Source of the DNA: Verrucomicrobiota bacterium
GTDB taxonomy: Bacteria > Verrucomicrobiota > Verrucomicrobiia > Verrucomicrobiales > Akkermansiaceae
DNA length: 64,000 bases
Direction of reading: 5' to 3'
Assembly: GCA_026397725.1 (NCBI GenBank)
Contig: JAPLUI010000320.1
Coordinates: 20,093 to 84,092, forward strand
Shown here: one piece after another, positions 1 through 10,700 of the stretch
Layout: each line of letters starts with the position of its first letter
Numbering within the stretch: position 1 is the stretch's first letter
Notes under the pieces: generated by a model
What the model was told of the DNA's origin: nothing
Seen by the model: the letters and a program-made list of their open reading frames with translations, nothing else
The model's database searches: none
Program-made: the position numbers and the translations under genes

Positions 1-970
1 CAAATCCAGATACGTGCCCTGCTCCGCATTGAGACGGGCGAGGGCCAATGGTCCGTATTGATGGGCAATCTCACCCCGGCCTGGATAATCGAGGTGGAAT
101 TGCATGGCCGATTGGGCGCATGCCAAATATTCGCTGTCCCCCGTCCAGAGATACCCCATGTAGAGCATCCAGCCCAGGCCTGCGGACATCCCGGGAACCC
201 ACCGGCCATTACCGCCAAGGTTGTGGACTGCGAGCGTGGTCTGGTCATACGAGCGGCCCAAGCTGAAGTCGGCACTTGTTGGGCAGCCATAAGCCCGGGC
301 AATTTGGAGAACCGATTCGCATTGCAGACTCATGTAACTGTTAAAGTCCGGATCGTCGCGGTGGCGGGCGGTCAACATCATGCCGATCGCCATGGGCCAG
401 TAACCGTAAATCCCAGGGTCGAGATAGCCGCCGCTACCGCTCTGATTTGGGCCATCGCTATATAATCCGCGGTAACCCGCGCCGGGATTGAACCACCGTT
501 TGCAGCTCCGCACCCAGTTCAATCCCTTGTAGGTCTTCATGTCCATGCCCAGGAGTTCGGCGGCGATCACCGGCGCCACGGAGGTCATGGCCTCCGTGCT
601 GTTGACGTCCGTCGAGGTGCGACCGTTCTCACCAAAGGGTTGCAGATAGCCGGGAAAGGCGAAGTCCTGCCCCACCACATTGACGACCGGCATGTTCGTT
701 CCGGTCACGGTGGGGTCGAAGATGAACTGGGAATAATCCAACGCATCCTGCTTCCAGTTGGGAATGTTGAGAGGCGAGGGCAGACGATTCATTTGCGTCA
801 CCAGCGGAATGTCCACTTGCGTTTCCATTGCAGGCGTCGCGGGGCCGGACAACAGAAGCATGGCAAAGACCATCACTTCGGACAGGACCGCCAACGAGCG
901 GCTTCCCCAATTCAACCAGTCGCGGATCGCCGCGGAAACAAAAGACGGAGTGACTGGTTTGGTTTTCATG
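1..970 (-). CDS. Secreted alpha-helical protein, N-terminal part, cut by window edge
   Basis: About 323 residues are visible; the 3' end lies beyond the left edge. From the ATG at 970 the protein has a charged start and a hydrophobic run (SLAVLSEVMVFAMLLLSG) with a likely cleavage near ATPAMET, so it is probably exported. The mature part aligns by eye with the N-terminal half of the protein at 22185..24455: both carry GMDM followed by [YF][KR]GxxWV, a later Gly/Trp/Tyr-rich stretch, and a helix ending ARLNAE or ARMNAE. Such alternating helices resemble alpha/alpha-toroid glycan-active proteins, but no catalytic motif is recognised. The frame stays open upstream to ATGs at 1119 and 1203, and that extension includes coding-like sequence (KVEFTDIRLAALDDGW). 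The start is therefore uncertain, and an in-frame fusion to an older gene end is possible. Confidence 0.7.
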
Positions 971-1203
971 GTGAGATTGCGCCACACGCTTGTCGGTTCG
1001 GGCGGGAGGATTTGCACGGCGATCCAGCCGTCATCCAGCGCGGCGAGGCGGATGTCTGTGAATTCAACCTTTCCGGCACCATGGAAGTCACCGTCGCGCG
1101 GCAGGTCTTTGAGAGGCATGCAGGACCCGGGCGGGCGGTTAGGGCGGTGATGGGCGCGTGCGTGGGCGTGGGCGGGTGGGTGGTTGGGAAGGCGGACGGT
1201 CAT

Positions 1204-1950
1204 GGAAGCGTTGATCAACGCGGATAGTGGCCAAAAACCAGTCCACATGGCGTTCGATTTATGCCATCTGCGGATTTCAAACATCGCGCATCGACCATCC
1301 CCCGGCAGACCAGCCATAGAAGGCGGGGGAGGTGTGACGACCATGCCCCATCGACAAGGAAGGGGAAATTCACAGGCGGTCGTCGAAGAGTGGCCGGAAT
1401 TCGCGACCAACAAAGACCTGAGGGACTGGTACCGAAGCAAAGTGCGGAACTTGACCACAGGCATCCCGCAGAATGGCTGTGTTTCTGGAAGATTGCCCCG
1501 GCAAGGCATGCGCGTCAAGTTAAGGGAAATGTGATCCCTGTTACCGACAGTGATCCGCAACAGCAGTCCCTAACTGGACATCCTGAGGTCCGATCGGACC
1601 TCAGGATGTCCAGTTAGGGTGGAGATTGTGACGAGGTTGATACATACAGAAATTCGCGAGGAACTTACCGATACAAGGCGTCAGGTCCTTAACTTGACGG
1701 GCATGCCGGCAAGGGGGCAGGATCTAACGTCATTTCAATATCCAACAGCCAACCCTCAATATCCAATTTCCAAAACAAGAGGAGCTAACCCGGAGAGCCA
1801 ACCCACACACCTGGAAAGCATTCAAGGAGAATGGCCAATTGCAGGAACGTCACGTCCTGATGGCCATTGACCTCGGAATGAGTGCCGACTCGATCATGCA
1901 GGAACACGCCGGGGCGGAAGACCGCGGTGACTTGCTGATGCTACCTCGGC
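1204..1950. other. Intergenic stretch without a supported gene
   Basis: Reading frames here are short and have no recognisable protein features. The only clear structure is the perfect palindrome at 1568..1619. The segment just before the gene at the left edge is rich in CCCA/CACG units, like the microsatellite before the cytochrome gene at 45363. Confidence 0.5.
1568..1619. repeat. Perfect 52-bp palindrome with no loop
   Basis: The sequence from ccctaactgg to ccagttaggg equals its own reverse complement over all 52 bases, with centre tccgatcgga. The 26-bp arms have no spacer and no T-run follows, so it is not a standard intrinsic terminator. It could be a cruciform-forming site, a binding site for a dimeric protein or the end of a lost element. 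It lies in a gap about 670 bp from the IS110 transposase end. Confidence 0.85.
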
Positions 1951-2109
1951 ATGGTTTGTCATTTCAACCAATGCCCCAAGCACAAGTTCGAGTGCCGGGT
2001 CCCCGGATGCGGCGCCAATCGCTTCGTCCGGATCCTCCCATGGTTCCGCCTCAAACCCCGGCGCCTGAACGAATTCAACTCACAGATTCTATTCCAGCGC
2101 CAGGTATGA
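1951..2109 (+). CDS. Possible 52-residue Cys/His-rich peptide
   Basis: This short frame begins at ATG 1951. It has four cysteines and two histidines in its first 24 residues (CHFNQCPKHKFECRVPGC), followed by a basic stretch (RFVRILPWFRLKPRRLNEF). The Cys/His spacing resembles a zinc-binding knuckle. It is too short to assign and could be the N-terminus of a decayed protein. A longer frame from 1839 to 2291 overlaps it but is proline-rich and looks non-coding. Confidence 0.25.
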   Translation: MVCHFNQCPKHKFECRVPGCGANRFVRILPWFRLKPRRLNEFNSQILFQRQV

Positions 2110-2287
2110 ACCGACCTCTGCGATTCATAGGCAATCCTCGAAGGGCGGAAATGCCCAACCTGTCAACCCATGCTCGCATGGAGTTGGATTTCAGCCGTCC
2201 TTGGAGAGCGGTTTTGCGCCGACCTGGCGTGGGAGTTCGCCATTGGCGGCAAGACGTGCGGCCTGTTCGTGATTGGGGTCCTCCTGA
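2110..2287. other. Spacer between small ORF and IS110 transposase end
   Basis: Nothing recognisable is seen. If the IS is complete at its transposase-stop side, its end lies in or near this spacer, but IS110 elements usually lack terminal inverted repeats, so it cannot be placed by eye. Confidence 0.3.
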
Positions 2288-3574
2288 CTAACTCATTCTA
2301 ACGGATTGAATTGGAACGAGTTGGAAGCCCTGCTTTGCGGCCAATGTTTTGAGGGTTTTGAGACGTTTCTTCTCCACGCCGGGATTGGAGCGGAAGGCTT
2401 TCGACTCGTCGTAGCTCCGGCCGTTGGCGATCATCGCATGGATCACCCGGGCGAGCTTGTGGGCGGTGGCCGTGATACCCTCAGCCTTGCCCAGCCTGCC
2501 CTTCATCCGCCGGCAGTATTCGCCCATCCGGCATTTGGCCTTCTCCAATCCGAAGGCCACCAGTCGAAATGCCTCGGCGAGGCGGTTGCGCGTCTTTCGC
2601 GTCCCGCTGCGCAGGACCTTGCCCCCGCTGATCTGGTTGCACGGGCACACCCCGAGCCAGGCGCAGAACCGGTCCGCGCTGCCAAACGACTCCAACAGAT
2701 TGTCGCGCGGCCCGATCTCGCTCATCAGAGCGGTGAGCACTCCGCTGCCGATGCCGTCGATTTCCAACAGGTCCACGCCATAGTATCTGCAACCCTCCTT
2801 GCGGAAGTCCAGGGCAATGGCGTTCTTGCCGGTTTGCTTGCGTTTCCTGCCGGGCCGCGGGGTGGGCTCGGCGGTTGGTGCCGCCGCCGGTCCGATACCA
2901 CCGACCAGACCGGCGATTTCCTCGTCGAGGTTGGCAAGGTGTCGGCGGATTTCATCCCACTGGGTCTGGAGCTGACCGAGCACGAAGAGGTATTCGGGAC
3001 GGTAGTTGCCCTCCAGCGCGGCGAGGATGTCCGCCTCGCAACTCCGGCAGCGGCCGTCGCGCAGGGCGGCCAGAACCTTCGGGTCGCGCTCGCCGGCGAG
3101 AATGGCTGTAATAATAGCGCGGCCGCTCACGCCGTCGATGTCGCTGAAAACATGGTGCAACTTGAGGTTCATCTCGGTAAGAACCTTCTGGATGCGGTGC
3201 ACATGTCCCGCATTCTCGCGCACAAGGCTGTCGCGGTGCCGGACCAGATAACGCAGCCGCAGGACATCCTGCGCGGGACGGAAGGATTTCTTGAGCAGCC
3301 CGGCCGCGTGGAGTTGCTGGAGCCATTGGGCGTCGCACACGTCGGTCTTCTTGCCGGGCACGCCTTTGACATGGCGGGCATTGACCAGGCACACCTCGAT
3401 ACCGGCCTCTTCGAGCAGGTCGTAGCAGTTGACCCAGTAGTTGCCGGTGCTCTCCATGGCCACGGTGGTCACGGCGCAGGCCAGCAGCCAGTCGCGCAGT
3501 TCGCGCAGGCCACCGGTGAAACTCGTGAAGGTGCGCCAATGCTCTATCCGCTTGGACCGCGTCCTTGCTCGCAT
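2288..3574 (-). CDS. IS110-family transposase, N-terminus missing
   Basis: The 428-residue product has the family order: DEDD RuvC-like half with TTVAMESTGNYW and KGVPGKKTDVCDAQWLQ, a coiled middle, and the Transposase_20 half with LLEIDGIGSGVLTALMSEIG and FCAWLGVCPCNQISGGK. IS110 enzymes normally begin some 40 residues earlier with a GIDVxK-type strand holding the first catalytic Asp. Here the frame starts at MRARTRSKRIEHW and is closed by a TGA a few codons upstream. The adjacent frame (from an ATG near 3608) may continue the original N-terminus, pointing to a frameshift or truncation. The element is probably not autonomous. Confidence 0.8.
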   Translation of the reverse strand: MRARTRSKRIEHWRTFTSFTGGLRELRDWLLACAVTTVAMESTGNYWVNCYDLLEEAGIEVCLVNARHVKGVPGKKTDVCDAQWLQQLHAAGLLKKSFRPAQDVLRLRYLVRHRDSLVRENAGHVHRIQKVLTEMNLKLHHVFSDIDGVSGRAIITAILAGERDPKVLAALRDGRCRSCEADILAALEGNYRPEYLFVLGQLQTQWDEIRRHLANLDEEIAGLVGGIGPAAAPTAEPTPRPGRKRKQTGKNAIALDFRKEGCRYYGVDLLEIDGIGSGVLTALMSEIGPRDNLLESFGSADRFCAWLGVCPCNQISGGKVLRSGTRKTRNRLAEAFRLVAFGLEKAKCRMGEYCRRMKGRLGKAEGITATAHKLARVIHAMIANGRSYDESKAFRSNPGVEKKRLKTLKTLAAKQGFQLVPIQSVRMS

Positions 3575-3620
3575 GCGGGATTTCGCCGCTCTCGCGGACC
3601 ATCACCAATGACCTGTCGGA
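2288..3620 (-). mobile_element. IS110-family insertion sequence, approximate extent
   Basis: Extent is taken from the transposase frame plus the short upstream part that still looks related to it in a second frame (residues SGEIPHASKD). No terminal inverted repeats or target duplications are visible, which is normal for this family. The boundaries are therefore only approximate. Confidence 0.5.
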
Positions 3621-3808
3621 CTACACTCCTCGCGCCGCCACGAATGTAGAAAAGACCTCCCTGCGCATGCAAGACGAGTTACTCTCTAACTCTATCAGCC
3701 ACCCGGCGGTTGTTGCTCGCATGGTAACATATCCGGATGATTGGCGGATATAGCTGCGAGTGCGGAGAGAGGGGGAGGAGAAAAGACTGAAAGCTGAAAT
3801 CACCACTC

Positions 3809-6800
3809 TCAATCCTTCGGCGTGATCGAAATCTCCTCCAACCCGATCCGGCAATCACCGGGGCGGCCGATTGCGAGAAAGCGCAGGCGGAATCGTTGCA
3901 GCCCGTCCAGGTTGAGCTGGGAAAAACTCCCCTCCATGACACCCTGGGTCCGCGTGTCGCCAATCAGGTATTGCGTCGTCTTGCCATCATCTAACTGGAG
4001 ACACCACTCGCCATGCACGCTGGAGGTTTTCACGATGCAGCGCAGCGGCTTCGAGCAATCCATGATCATCCAGTCGCTTGTCATCGCATCCACGTGACCT
4101 GCCGGAGTGGCGACTTCCGCGTGGCCCGCTTTGCCTTCCAGTTTGAGTTCACCCTCCGCTTGCCATTGGAGCGTCTTGAAATCATCCCGGAATGAATCGG
4201 CAACCTTGCCTGATAGGGTTTTCGCCGAACCATTGAACTCCCCGACGCGCCGGCCATCTTCCAGGATCGCCACCGCAACGGGCGACTGCCGGCCGGAGGT
4301 GACATCAGCCGGCACTAGCAGAATCGCCTCGACCTTGGTGAACACCTTGGGTGCCAGCTTCACCGGTTCTCCGGCAGCCAGTTTGCGGCCAGCCACCACG
4401 AATTGGATGCCCCACCCATCGGGAATCCTCGCCGTGAAGGCAAACGAGGCGTCCACTGTGCGGCGGTTGCGCAGGTGGAACAGGGTCTGCGGCTGGGCAT
4501 AACCCGGAGCGACATGAACCTCCGGCCGGGGATAGCGGACCTCCACGACCGCGCGTACCGCCACCGGCACGGATTTTTGAATCTCTATCATCTGTCCGTC
4601 GGCAATTCCCGTGAGTGTTAGATCAACAGGATCGGCCTGCCACAGCGGATGGGAAGCAGCTGCGGCCACCTTCACCGTCCACGCTGCCGCTCCGGCTGAC
4701 TGCACGTCCACGATCCGCAGGCCACTTGTGGATTTCGCGACCAGCTTCGCCTCGCTCAGGCTTCCCGTCGCTTGCACGGAGATCGCGGCTGATTCGCCGG
4801 GATAGACAAGCGCATCCGCCACGCGGAGATCGATCCCCGCTTTGCGGGCGGCGGCGAGCGGTTCCGAGGAATCCACGTGGAAATGGTAAGTGCCACTGGA
4901 AACGCGGCATCTAACCGCCGCTGGCAGATCCGTGGCGGCAAGGATGCCGGATCGTGCTTTGGATTTGCCATTCTGCCAGATGACCTGTCCGCCCTCGTCG
5001 ATCTGCGGGTCGCGGTAACCGAACTTGGGAAGCTCCACATCCGCCTCGGTATTGGCCGGCACCTCGACTTCCAGCGCGAGGGTGGAGCCACTCTTGCTCC
5101 ACTCGCTGCGGATCAGCCCGCGGATGGAATGATATGAGCTGTTAGCAAACTCCAGCGGGTTATCAATCGAAGGACGGATCCAGAAATGCCTGTAACCTGG
5201 GGCTTGCTCGTCGGGTTGGATGCCTCCCAGCCATTTGTAAAAGAACGCGCCGACCGAGCCGAAGAACGGGTGCTCATGCGTGCCGCCGCCTTCCCAATGC
5301 TCCGGCAGCGAAGTCAGCCCGAAATGCAGCATGGGCCAGAGATAGCCCGGGTAGGTCTTTTGCATGGCAATCTCATAGGCGAGATCCGCCTTGCCGAGCC
5401 GGGGCAATTCCTCGAACAGGGCCTGTGAACCAATCACCGCCGTGTTCAGATGTCCCTCGTGTCGGGCGACAATATCCCCAACGAGATTGTTGATGACGGT
5501 TCCTCTGACATTCTCGGGGACCATCCCGAACCAGAGCGGCACGATGTTCGCAGCCTGCCGGTAATCCGTCGGATTCTCACCGTGATAGATCTGCTGGTCC
5601 GCATCGAAGAACTCCCGGTTGAAAGCCGTGCGAACCTGTTCACGTCGCTGATGCCAACGCCGCGCCTCCTCGGGATTGCCGAGGAGAGTCGCGATGTTTT
5701 CCAGGATGCCAGCCAACCGGTAATAATACGCGGTGCCATAGACATAATGGCCTTCCCCACCGCCCGGGAAGGTTGAATATGGAACCGCGAGCGAGGCATT
5801 CCGATCTTCGATTTGATCGATTGTTTTGGCCCAGGGCGCACACCATTCCGCCGGCCCGCCGAAATAGATGTCAGGCTTGCCGCCCATGGTCGGGGCTGCG
5901 GCCAGATAGCGTGACCCGGAATCCTGCATCTCTGCCAGAATCCGCTTGTCACCATAGTAAGTGTAGAGATGCCAGGGAATGATGATCCCCGTCCCGGACC
6001 AGGCAAGCCCTTCGTTTCCCGGACGGAAATTCGGGATGAACGCCGCCAGCCCGCCGTCAGGCCCCTGAACGTCCAGGTGATCCCCCATCCACTTGGTATA
6101 GTGTGCCCCCATCCCGAAGTTATAGATCGCTTCCTCGGCGGTTAGATGGGCGTCACCCGTCCAGCCAAGTTTCTCACGGGTCCAGCAATCCTGCGGGAAA
6201 CTGTGCAAGGCATTGGCCTGGGTCCAACGGATGTTCTGATGCAGGCGGTTGAGCAAGGGATCGGATGTCTCGAGCGTGCCTGCGGTTTCGACGCTTGAGC
6301 GCAATTCGATGAGTGTCATGTCATCCGCCGACGGTTTCTTCTCCAAGCCCTCGACCGTCACGTGGCGTCCGCCCGCATAACCGAACTGCGGCAGCTCAAT
6401 CATTTCGCGGGGATCGCCCTTGCAGACATAGTAGGAGTAGCTCGGTCCGCTGTGCGTCATGAGCCGCCCGCTCGCTTCCTTATAGGTATAAAAGGTGAAC
6501 TTGATCGTCTTGCCGCGGAGTCCGGTGCCATCCAGACCGAAGCGCATCTGGCACGCGATGTTCTGGGGGAAGGAGAACAGCCAGCCGTTCTTGGTTTCAG
6601 GCAGCGCGGTGACCGAGTCCGGCTTGAACTCGGTGTTGGCCCGCATCGGTTCCTGCATCTCGGCCGTCAGCTTTCCCTTCGGAGCAGGCCCGACCGACGC
6701 GCTGGCCCACTTGGCATCGTCGAAATCCGCGTCACACCAGCCGGCGATTTCCCGCGTGGCATCGTAAACATCGCCGATCCGAAAATCGTCGAAGACCACC

Positions 6801-7777
6801 GGGCCATCGGCGACTTTCCAGGAGCTGTCGGTTAGGACAGTCTGTTGCGATCCGTCGGCGAAGGTCACCCGAAGTTCGGCGATCGCCTTGGGCTGGGCCA
6901 CCCACGGCGCGCTGGAGAACCCCCACGGTTCGGCACCGCAGAGTTCGTTATACCAGCCGCGCCCCAGCATCAACCCGAGACTGTTCCGGCCGCGTCTCAG
7001 CAGCTCTGTTAGATCATGGGTGTTGTAAAGGACGCGCTTGTTGTAGTCAGTGACGCCGGGCGCCAACGCGCCGCCATCGATCCGTTTTCCATTGAGGAAG
7101 AGCTGATAGTTGCCCAAGCCAGTGACAAAAAGCAGTGCCTCCTTGACCGGCTTGCCAAGACCAAATCCCTTGCGCAGCAACGATGCGGGATCATGGATGG
7201 GATTGGGATGCGAGGTGAGCCACTCCATGGGATCGCGCGGATGGTTTTCAAAACGGCTCCAGCGCCCGGTGGTATCCTTCGCCTCGGCGTCACGCGCCGC
7301 CCGGTAGCGCTCCTGCCATTCCTCCTCCGGTCGCCGGCCGATCCACTGCGCCTGCCATTGTGGGATACCGGTGGAGAAACCGGCCGTTTCGCTCCAGGCC
7401 GAAACCTGGTTGGCTTGATCCCACACGCGGACGCGCCACCAATGGCGCGTGCCGGGCGCAAGCGCCGGACCGCCATACTCGATCTGAATCGTCTCGTCGG
7501 AGATCACCTTGCCGGAGTCCCAAACCGCAACGTCTCCATTTTTCAGTTCAATCTGATAGGCCGTCTGCCGGAAGCCGCGTGCATCCGAGCGGTCTTCCCA
7601 GAAGAGCCGCGGTTTGGAAACATCAATGCCTTGAGGATTCTTCAGGTATTCGCACCGCAGATTGGTGGGTGCCGCCACCGCAGCCTGGCCTGGCTCAACC
7701 GACAGGCCAAGCAGGCCGGCGGTGAGAGCGGCCGCAATGATGCCTGGTGACCTCAACGTGAATCTTGGTTTGTTCAT
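3809..7777 (-). CDS. Secreted GH78 alpha-L-rhamnosidase
   Basis: The 1322-residue protein starts with a signal peptide (hydrophobic GIIAAALTAGLLGLSVEP, cut near GQAAVA). It would hydrolyse terminal alpha-L-rhamnose from plant or microbial glycans outside the cytoplasm. The order of GH78 modules is visible: an Ig-like N-domain from about residue 36 (APTNLRCEYLKNPQGID), a rhamnosidase N-domain near 210-280 (GNYQLFLNGKRIDGG), then the six-hairpin catalytic domain. That domain has DCWTREKLGWTGDAH near residues 527-541, where the family's acidic residues lie, and LPEHWEGGGTHEHPFFGSVG near 826. About 350 residues beyond the barrel form extra beta domains of unknown role. Its ATG overlaps the stop of the upstream gene in ATGA, so the two are translationally coupled. 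Confidence 0.93.
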   Translation of the reverse strand: MNKPRFTLRSPGIIAAALTAGLLGLSVEPGQAAVAAPTNLRCEYLKNPQGIDVSKPRLFWEDRSDARGFRQTAYQIELKNGDVAVWDSGKVISDETIQIEYGGPALAPGTRHWWRVRVWDQANQVSAWSETAGFSTGIPQWQAQWIGRRPEEEWQERYRAARDAEAKDTTGRWSRFENHPRDPMEWLTSHPNPIHDPASLLRKGFGLGKPVKEALLFVTGLGNYQLFLNGKRIDGGALAPGVTDYNKRVLYNTHDLTELLRRGRNSLGLMLGRGWYNELCGAEPWGFSSAPWVAQPKAIAELRVTFADGSQQTVLTDSSWKVADGPVVFDDFRIGDVYDATREIAGWCDADFDDAKWASASVGPAPKGKLTAEMQEPMRANTEFKPDSVTALPETKNGWLFSFPQNIACQMRFGLDGTGLRGKTIKFTFYTYKEASGRLMTHSGPSYSYYVCKGDPREMIELPQFGYAGGRHVTVEGLEKKPSADDMTLIELRSSVETAGTLETSDPLLNRLHQNIRWTQANALHSFPQDCWTREKLGWTGDAHLTAEEAIYNFGMGAHYTKWMGDHLDVQGPDGGLAAFIPNFRPGNEGLAWSGTGIIIPWHLYTYYGDKRILAEMQDSGSRYLAAAPTMGGKPDIYFGGPAEWCAPWAKTIDQIEDRNASLAVPYSTFPGGGEGHYVYGTAYYYRLAGILENIATLLGNPEEARRWHQRREQVRTAFNREFFDADQQIYHGENPTDYRQAANIVPLWFGMVPENVRGTVINNLVGDIVARHEGHLNTAVIGSQALFEELPRLGKADLAYEIAMQKTYPGYLWPMLHFGLTSLPEHWEGGGTHEHPFFGSVGAFFYKWLGGIQPDEQAPGYRHFWIRPSIDNPLEFANSSYHSIRGLIRSEWSKSGSTLALEVEVPANTEADVELPKFGYRDPQIDEGGQVIWQNGKSKARSGILAATDLPAAVRCRVSSGTYHFHVDSSEPLAAARKAGIDLRVADALVYPGESAAISVQATGSLSEAKLVAKSTSGLRIVDVQSAGAAAWTVKVAAAASHPLWQADPVDLTLTGIADGQMIEIQKSVPVAVRAVVEVRYPRPEVHVAPGYAQPQTLFHLRNRRTVDASFAFTARIPDGWGIQFVVAGRKLAAGEPVKLAPKVFTKVEAILLVPADVTSGRQSPVAVAILEDGRRVGEFNGSAKTLSGKVADSFRDDFKTLQWQAEGELKLEGKAGHAEVATPAGHVDAMTSDWMIMDCSKPLRCIVKTSSVHGEWCLQLDDGKTTQYLIGDTRTQGVMEGSFSQLNLDGLQRFRLRFLAIGRPGDCRIGLEEISITPKD

Positions 7778-10700
7778 GAAGGTATTGAAATCACCGTATG
7801 GTTACGCTGGGGAGCGGTGGCCGGCCAGATCAATGCCTGTCCCGCCGCCGTTTCGGCATGGAGATGGTATTCAATCTCCCCTTGCCCCAGATCATTTTCA
7901 TCCAGGATCACTTGATAGACGCCACGGGCCAGGTGCGTCAGCGGCCGGGTTTGGAAAGTCTTTCCATCTAATGGCTTCCAGGATATGTTGAATTGCTTGG
8001 GAGGCTGGGAATCCAGGAAAATCCCCTTGATCCGCAGGCTTTCATCGGCCATCAGGGTGGTCCGGGCACAGGGATTCAAGAGCAGGGCCGGCCCCTGGTA
8101 TTCCAGCGGCGGTTGCAGAGTTGTGTTGCCCGCAATCCCCGCCATCTCCGTTCCTAACACCAGTTGCTCCCAATGAGCAATCTGGCCCAGGCCACCTTTG
8201 GTTCCGATCATGGGAAAGAGGTGACGGTACACCTCGCGCAAGGCCGCAAGCAATTCCTCGCGCGACAATTTGTTACCCCACGCACAGTTGAACCGGGTCA
8301 CCGCCTGGTGATAGCGCAGCACATGCGCCCAGTATGCAAAACGCGCTGTGGCTCCGGGTTCCTTGATGCGTTCGCCGAGGGCGACAAATTCGTCGATGAA
8401 GTCGATCTCCTTCAGGGCCTCGGCCAGAGGGCGGTTATCCGGCTGTGCCGCCCCTGGTCCCCACTCGGAGACCCACGGGAGCCAACTGTCCCATTTCTCC
8501 AGCAAGCGGGCGGCTGCCGGAGCGATCGCCTCGCCGAATTCCGTGCGGGCCCAATCCAGATAGAAATCGCCGGTGACATCGCGGCGGTATTGCTCACCGG
8601 CATAATCGGCGAATGCCGGGCCGCCGCAGTTGACTTTGCGGACATAGTTGCCATCGCTCTGCTCGATCACGATGCCATTGATGATCGGCGTATTCGGGTT
8701 CGAGATGAAGTCGATCACCATCTGCCCGTCAGCAACCTTGACATCCGAATACCCGGTCACCAAGACATGGCCCAGCCCCCCCGCGCGACCGGGCACATCC
8801 AACTTGGATTCTACCAATTGTCCCTGGATCTTGATATCAAAAACCCGCTGACCCGGTTTGGATGCGCCCCAGTCGCAAAACTTCAGGGTGACCCGGTAAT
8901 TGCCATTGGGCACCTTGAACCGGTAAGCGCTCATGCCCTGGCGGCCATAGCGGTAAATGGGATCCTCGCCCTTGCTTCCGTAAATGGTTGATATCAGCAA
9001 CTGCGGCTGCTTTTCCTCGGGATCATGGAAGCGCGTGTAACGCAAATAGCCGGTATGGCTCCCCCCGACCGCCCCCTCGCCATCAGTTAGAGGCACAGGC
9101 ATGGGGTTGCGGTAATCCCGCCAATTCTGCTGATTCCACCCTGCTTGCGCCAGGGCCGCAGCCTGCAGGGTGATCGGCTGAGTCCGCCATTGCAGGCCGA
9201 TCAATCCGGTGCAGTTGTAATCGCGGGCCAGCTTGGCATCCGCCCGCATCCAACCGACCTTGAGCACCGATCCCAGGAATTCTCCATCATTCTCAAACCA
9301 CGGTATGGCCCACTTGGGACGTTGCAGGTCCTTGTAGGCGGGATCGATGGGGTCGCGGCCGCCGTCGGGCCCGAGGCTGCTGAAAATGATATCCTTGGGC
9401 AGGTCGCGGTCGAGATGATGGAATTGCTCCCCAACGTTGCCCCATCCGGAGATCGCCAAGCGGAATGGGTCCCCCAGGTTGCGCAGCGCCTGGCGGGCGA
9501 TCTGGAGTTCTTTGAGCAGGGCCGGATAGTTCAGCGCCTCGGTCTCGGCGGTCCACAGCCAGTAATAATCCAAGGGGTGGGTTTTCATGACCCGGCGGAA
9601 GATGCCTTCGTAAATCCGGAGCACCTCCTCATCACCGGGCTTGAAAGTCGTGTCACCCTTGATCTGGGGCGGATCGGCTTGCCAATCCTTGAAAGCTGGA
9701 CCGCCGCAGTTGATCTTTTTCAGATAGTCTTTACCTTGGAGAATGATTCCGGCGATCGCAGGGTGCTCAATCTCCGGTGTGAAGCTGATAACCAGTCTGC
9801 CATTCTCCACGAGCACATCCTTGAAGATGCAATTCAGAGGCTGGCCCCTGCCGGCCTGCTTGAACACATCAAAATGTTCGAGCACCACCCGGGATTGCAG
9901 GGACACGGTGAAGACCCGGAGATCCGCGGCGTTCTTCCAGTGCTCCACAAAACGCAATTCCACGCTGTAGCTGCCGTTGGGCAGGTGAAACACATATTTC
10001 TCCAGGGCGTAGCGGACTGATTGATAGACGGTCTCCTCGTCCGCACCCGGGATATTCACCGCGTGTTCGGCCGTCGAACTGGCTGGCCCCACCAGGACGC
10101 ACTCCGGCAACTCTTTGCCGGCTTCCGGGTGGTTTTGCAGGAGACGGTTCTTCAGATCCTGCGGCAGGGTCATGGGCGCCTCGGTGCCGACGGCGGTTCT
10201 CACCCCGACCAGTCTTGCCAAGCTGAAGGCCCCTGCAAACATCCGGCCCGTGCGATTGAAAAGTTCGTTGCATTGTTCCGGTGTCTGCGGCCGCGGGCAC
10301 AGACCGGTCATCACTTCCGAGCCGAAGCCGTCGCGCTCGAACAACTGCGACGCCCCCAGGCAGAATTGGCTGGTTTTCTTGCTGGCATGGCCCCACGCCC
10401 CGCTCAGGGTGTTCTGATAGTATGACGGATAACTGGCTTTCACCGTCCCATCCGCCGCGACATCCTCAGGCAGCCCGATCCAGACGGTCGGCTCGGCGTA
10501 GGGTTTGCCGTCCGGATAGGTGTGGAGACCCATGAAGTTCATCCGCATTTTGGCCAGTTGGGCAACATGCAGCTTGTAGTCATCCTCATCCCACCAATCG
10601 GGCCCGACGGCAAAATCATGGAATGGTTGGATGCCCCGCACCTCGAAAAGCGGGCGACGGACACTATCGAAACCATCTAACCGGAGTTCTGTGAGTCCGT

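Noticed and set aside
629..985. 118-codon minus-strand frame
   Set aside because: It is a shifted frame of the same secreted protein and has no protein features.
640..1227. 195-codon plus-strand frame
   Set aside because: It lies antisense to the secreted protein at the left edge, which has a signal peptide and a paralogue.
1568..1619. Palindrome as an intrinsic terminator
   Set aside because: There is no loop and no T-run on either side.
1839..2291. 150-codon plus-strand frame
   Set aside because: It is proline/arginine-rich without recognisable folds, and the Cys/His frame inside it is more protein-like.
2306..3649. 447-codon open frame on the plus strand
   Set aside because: It is the antisense of the IS110 transposase; the minus-strand product has clear family motifs and this one has none.
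8164..8991. 275-codon plus-strand frame
   Set aside because: It is antisense to the Tat-exported malectin protein.
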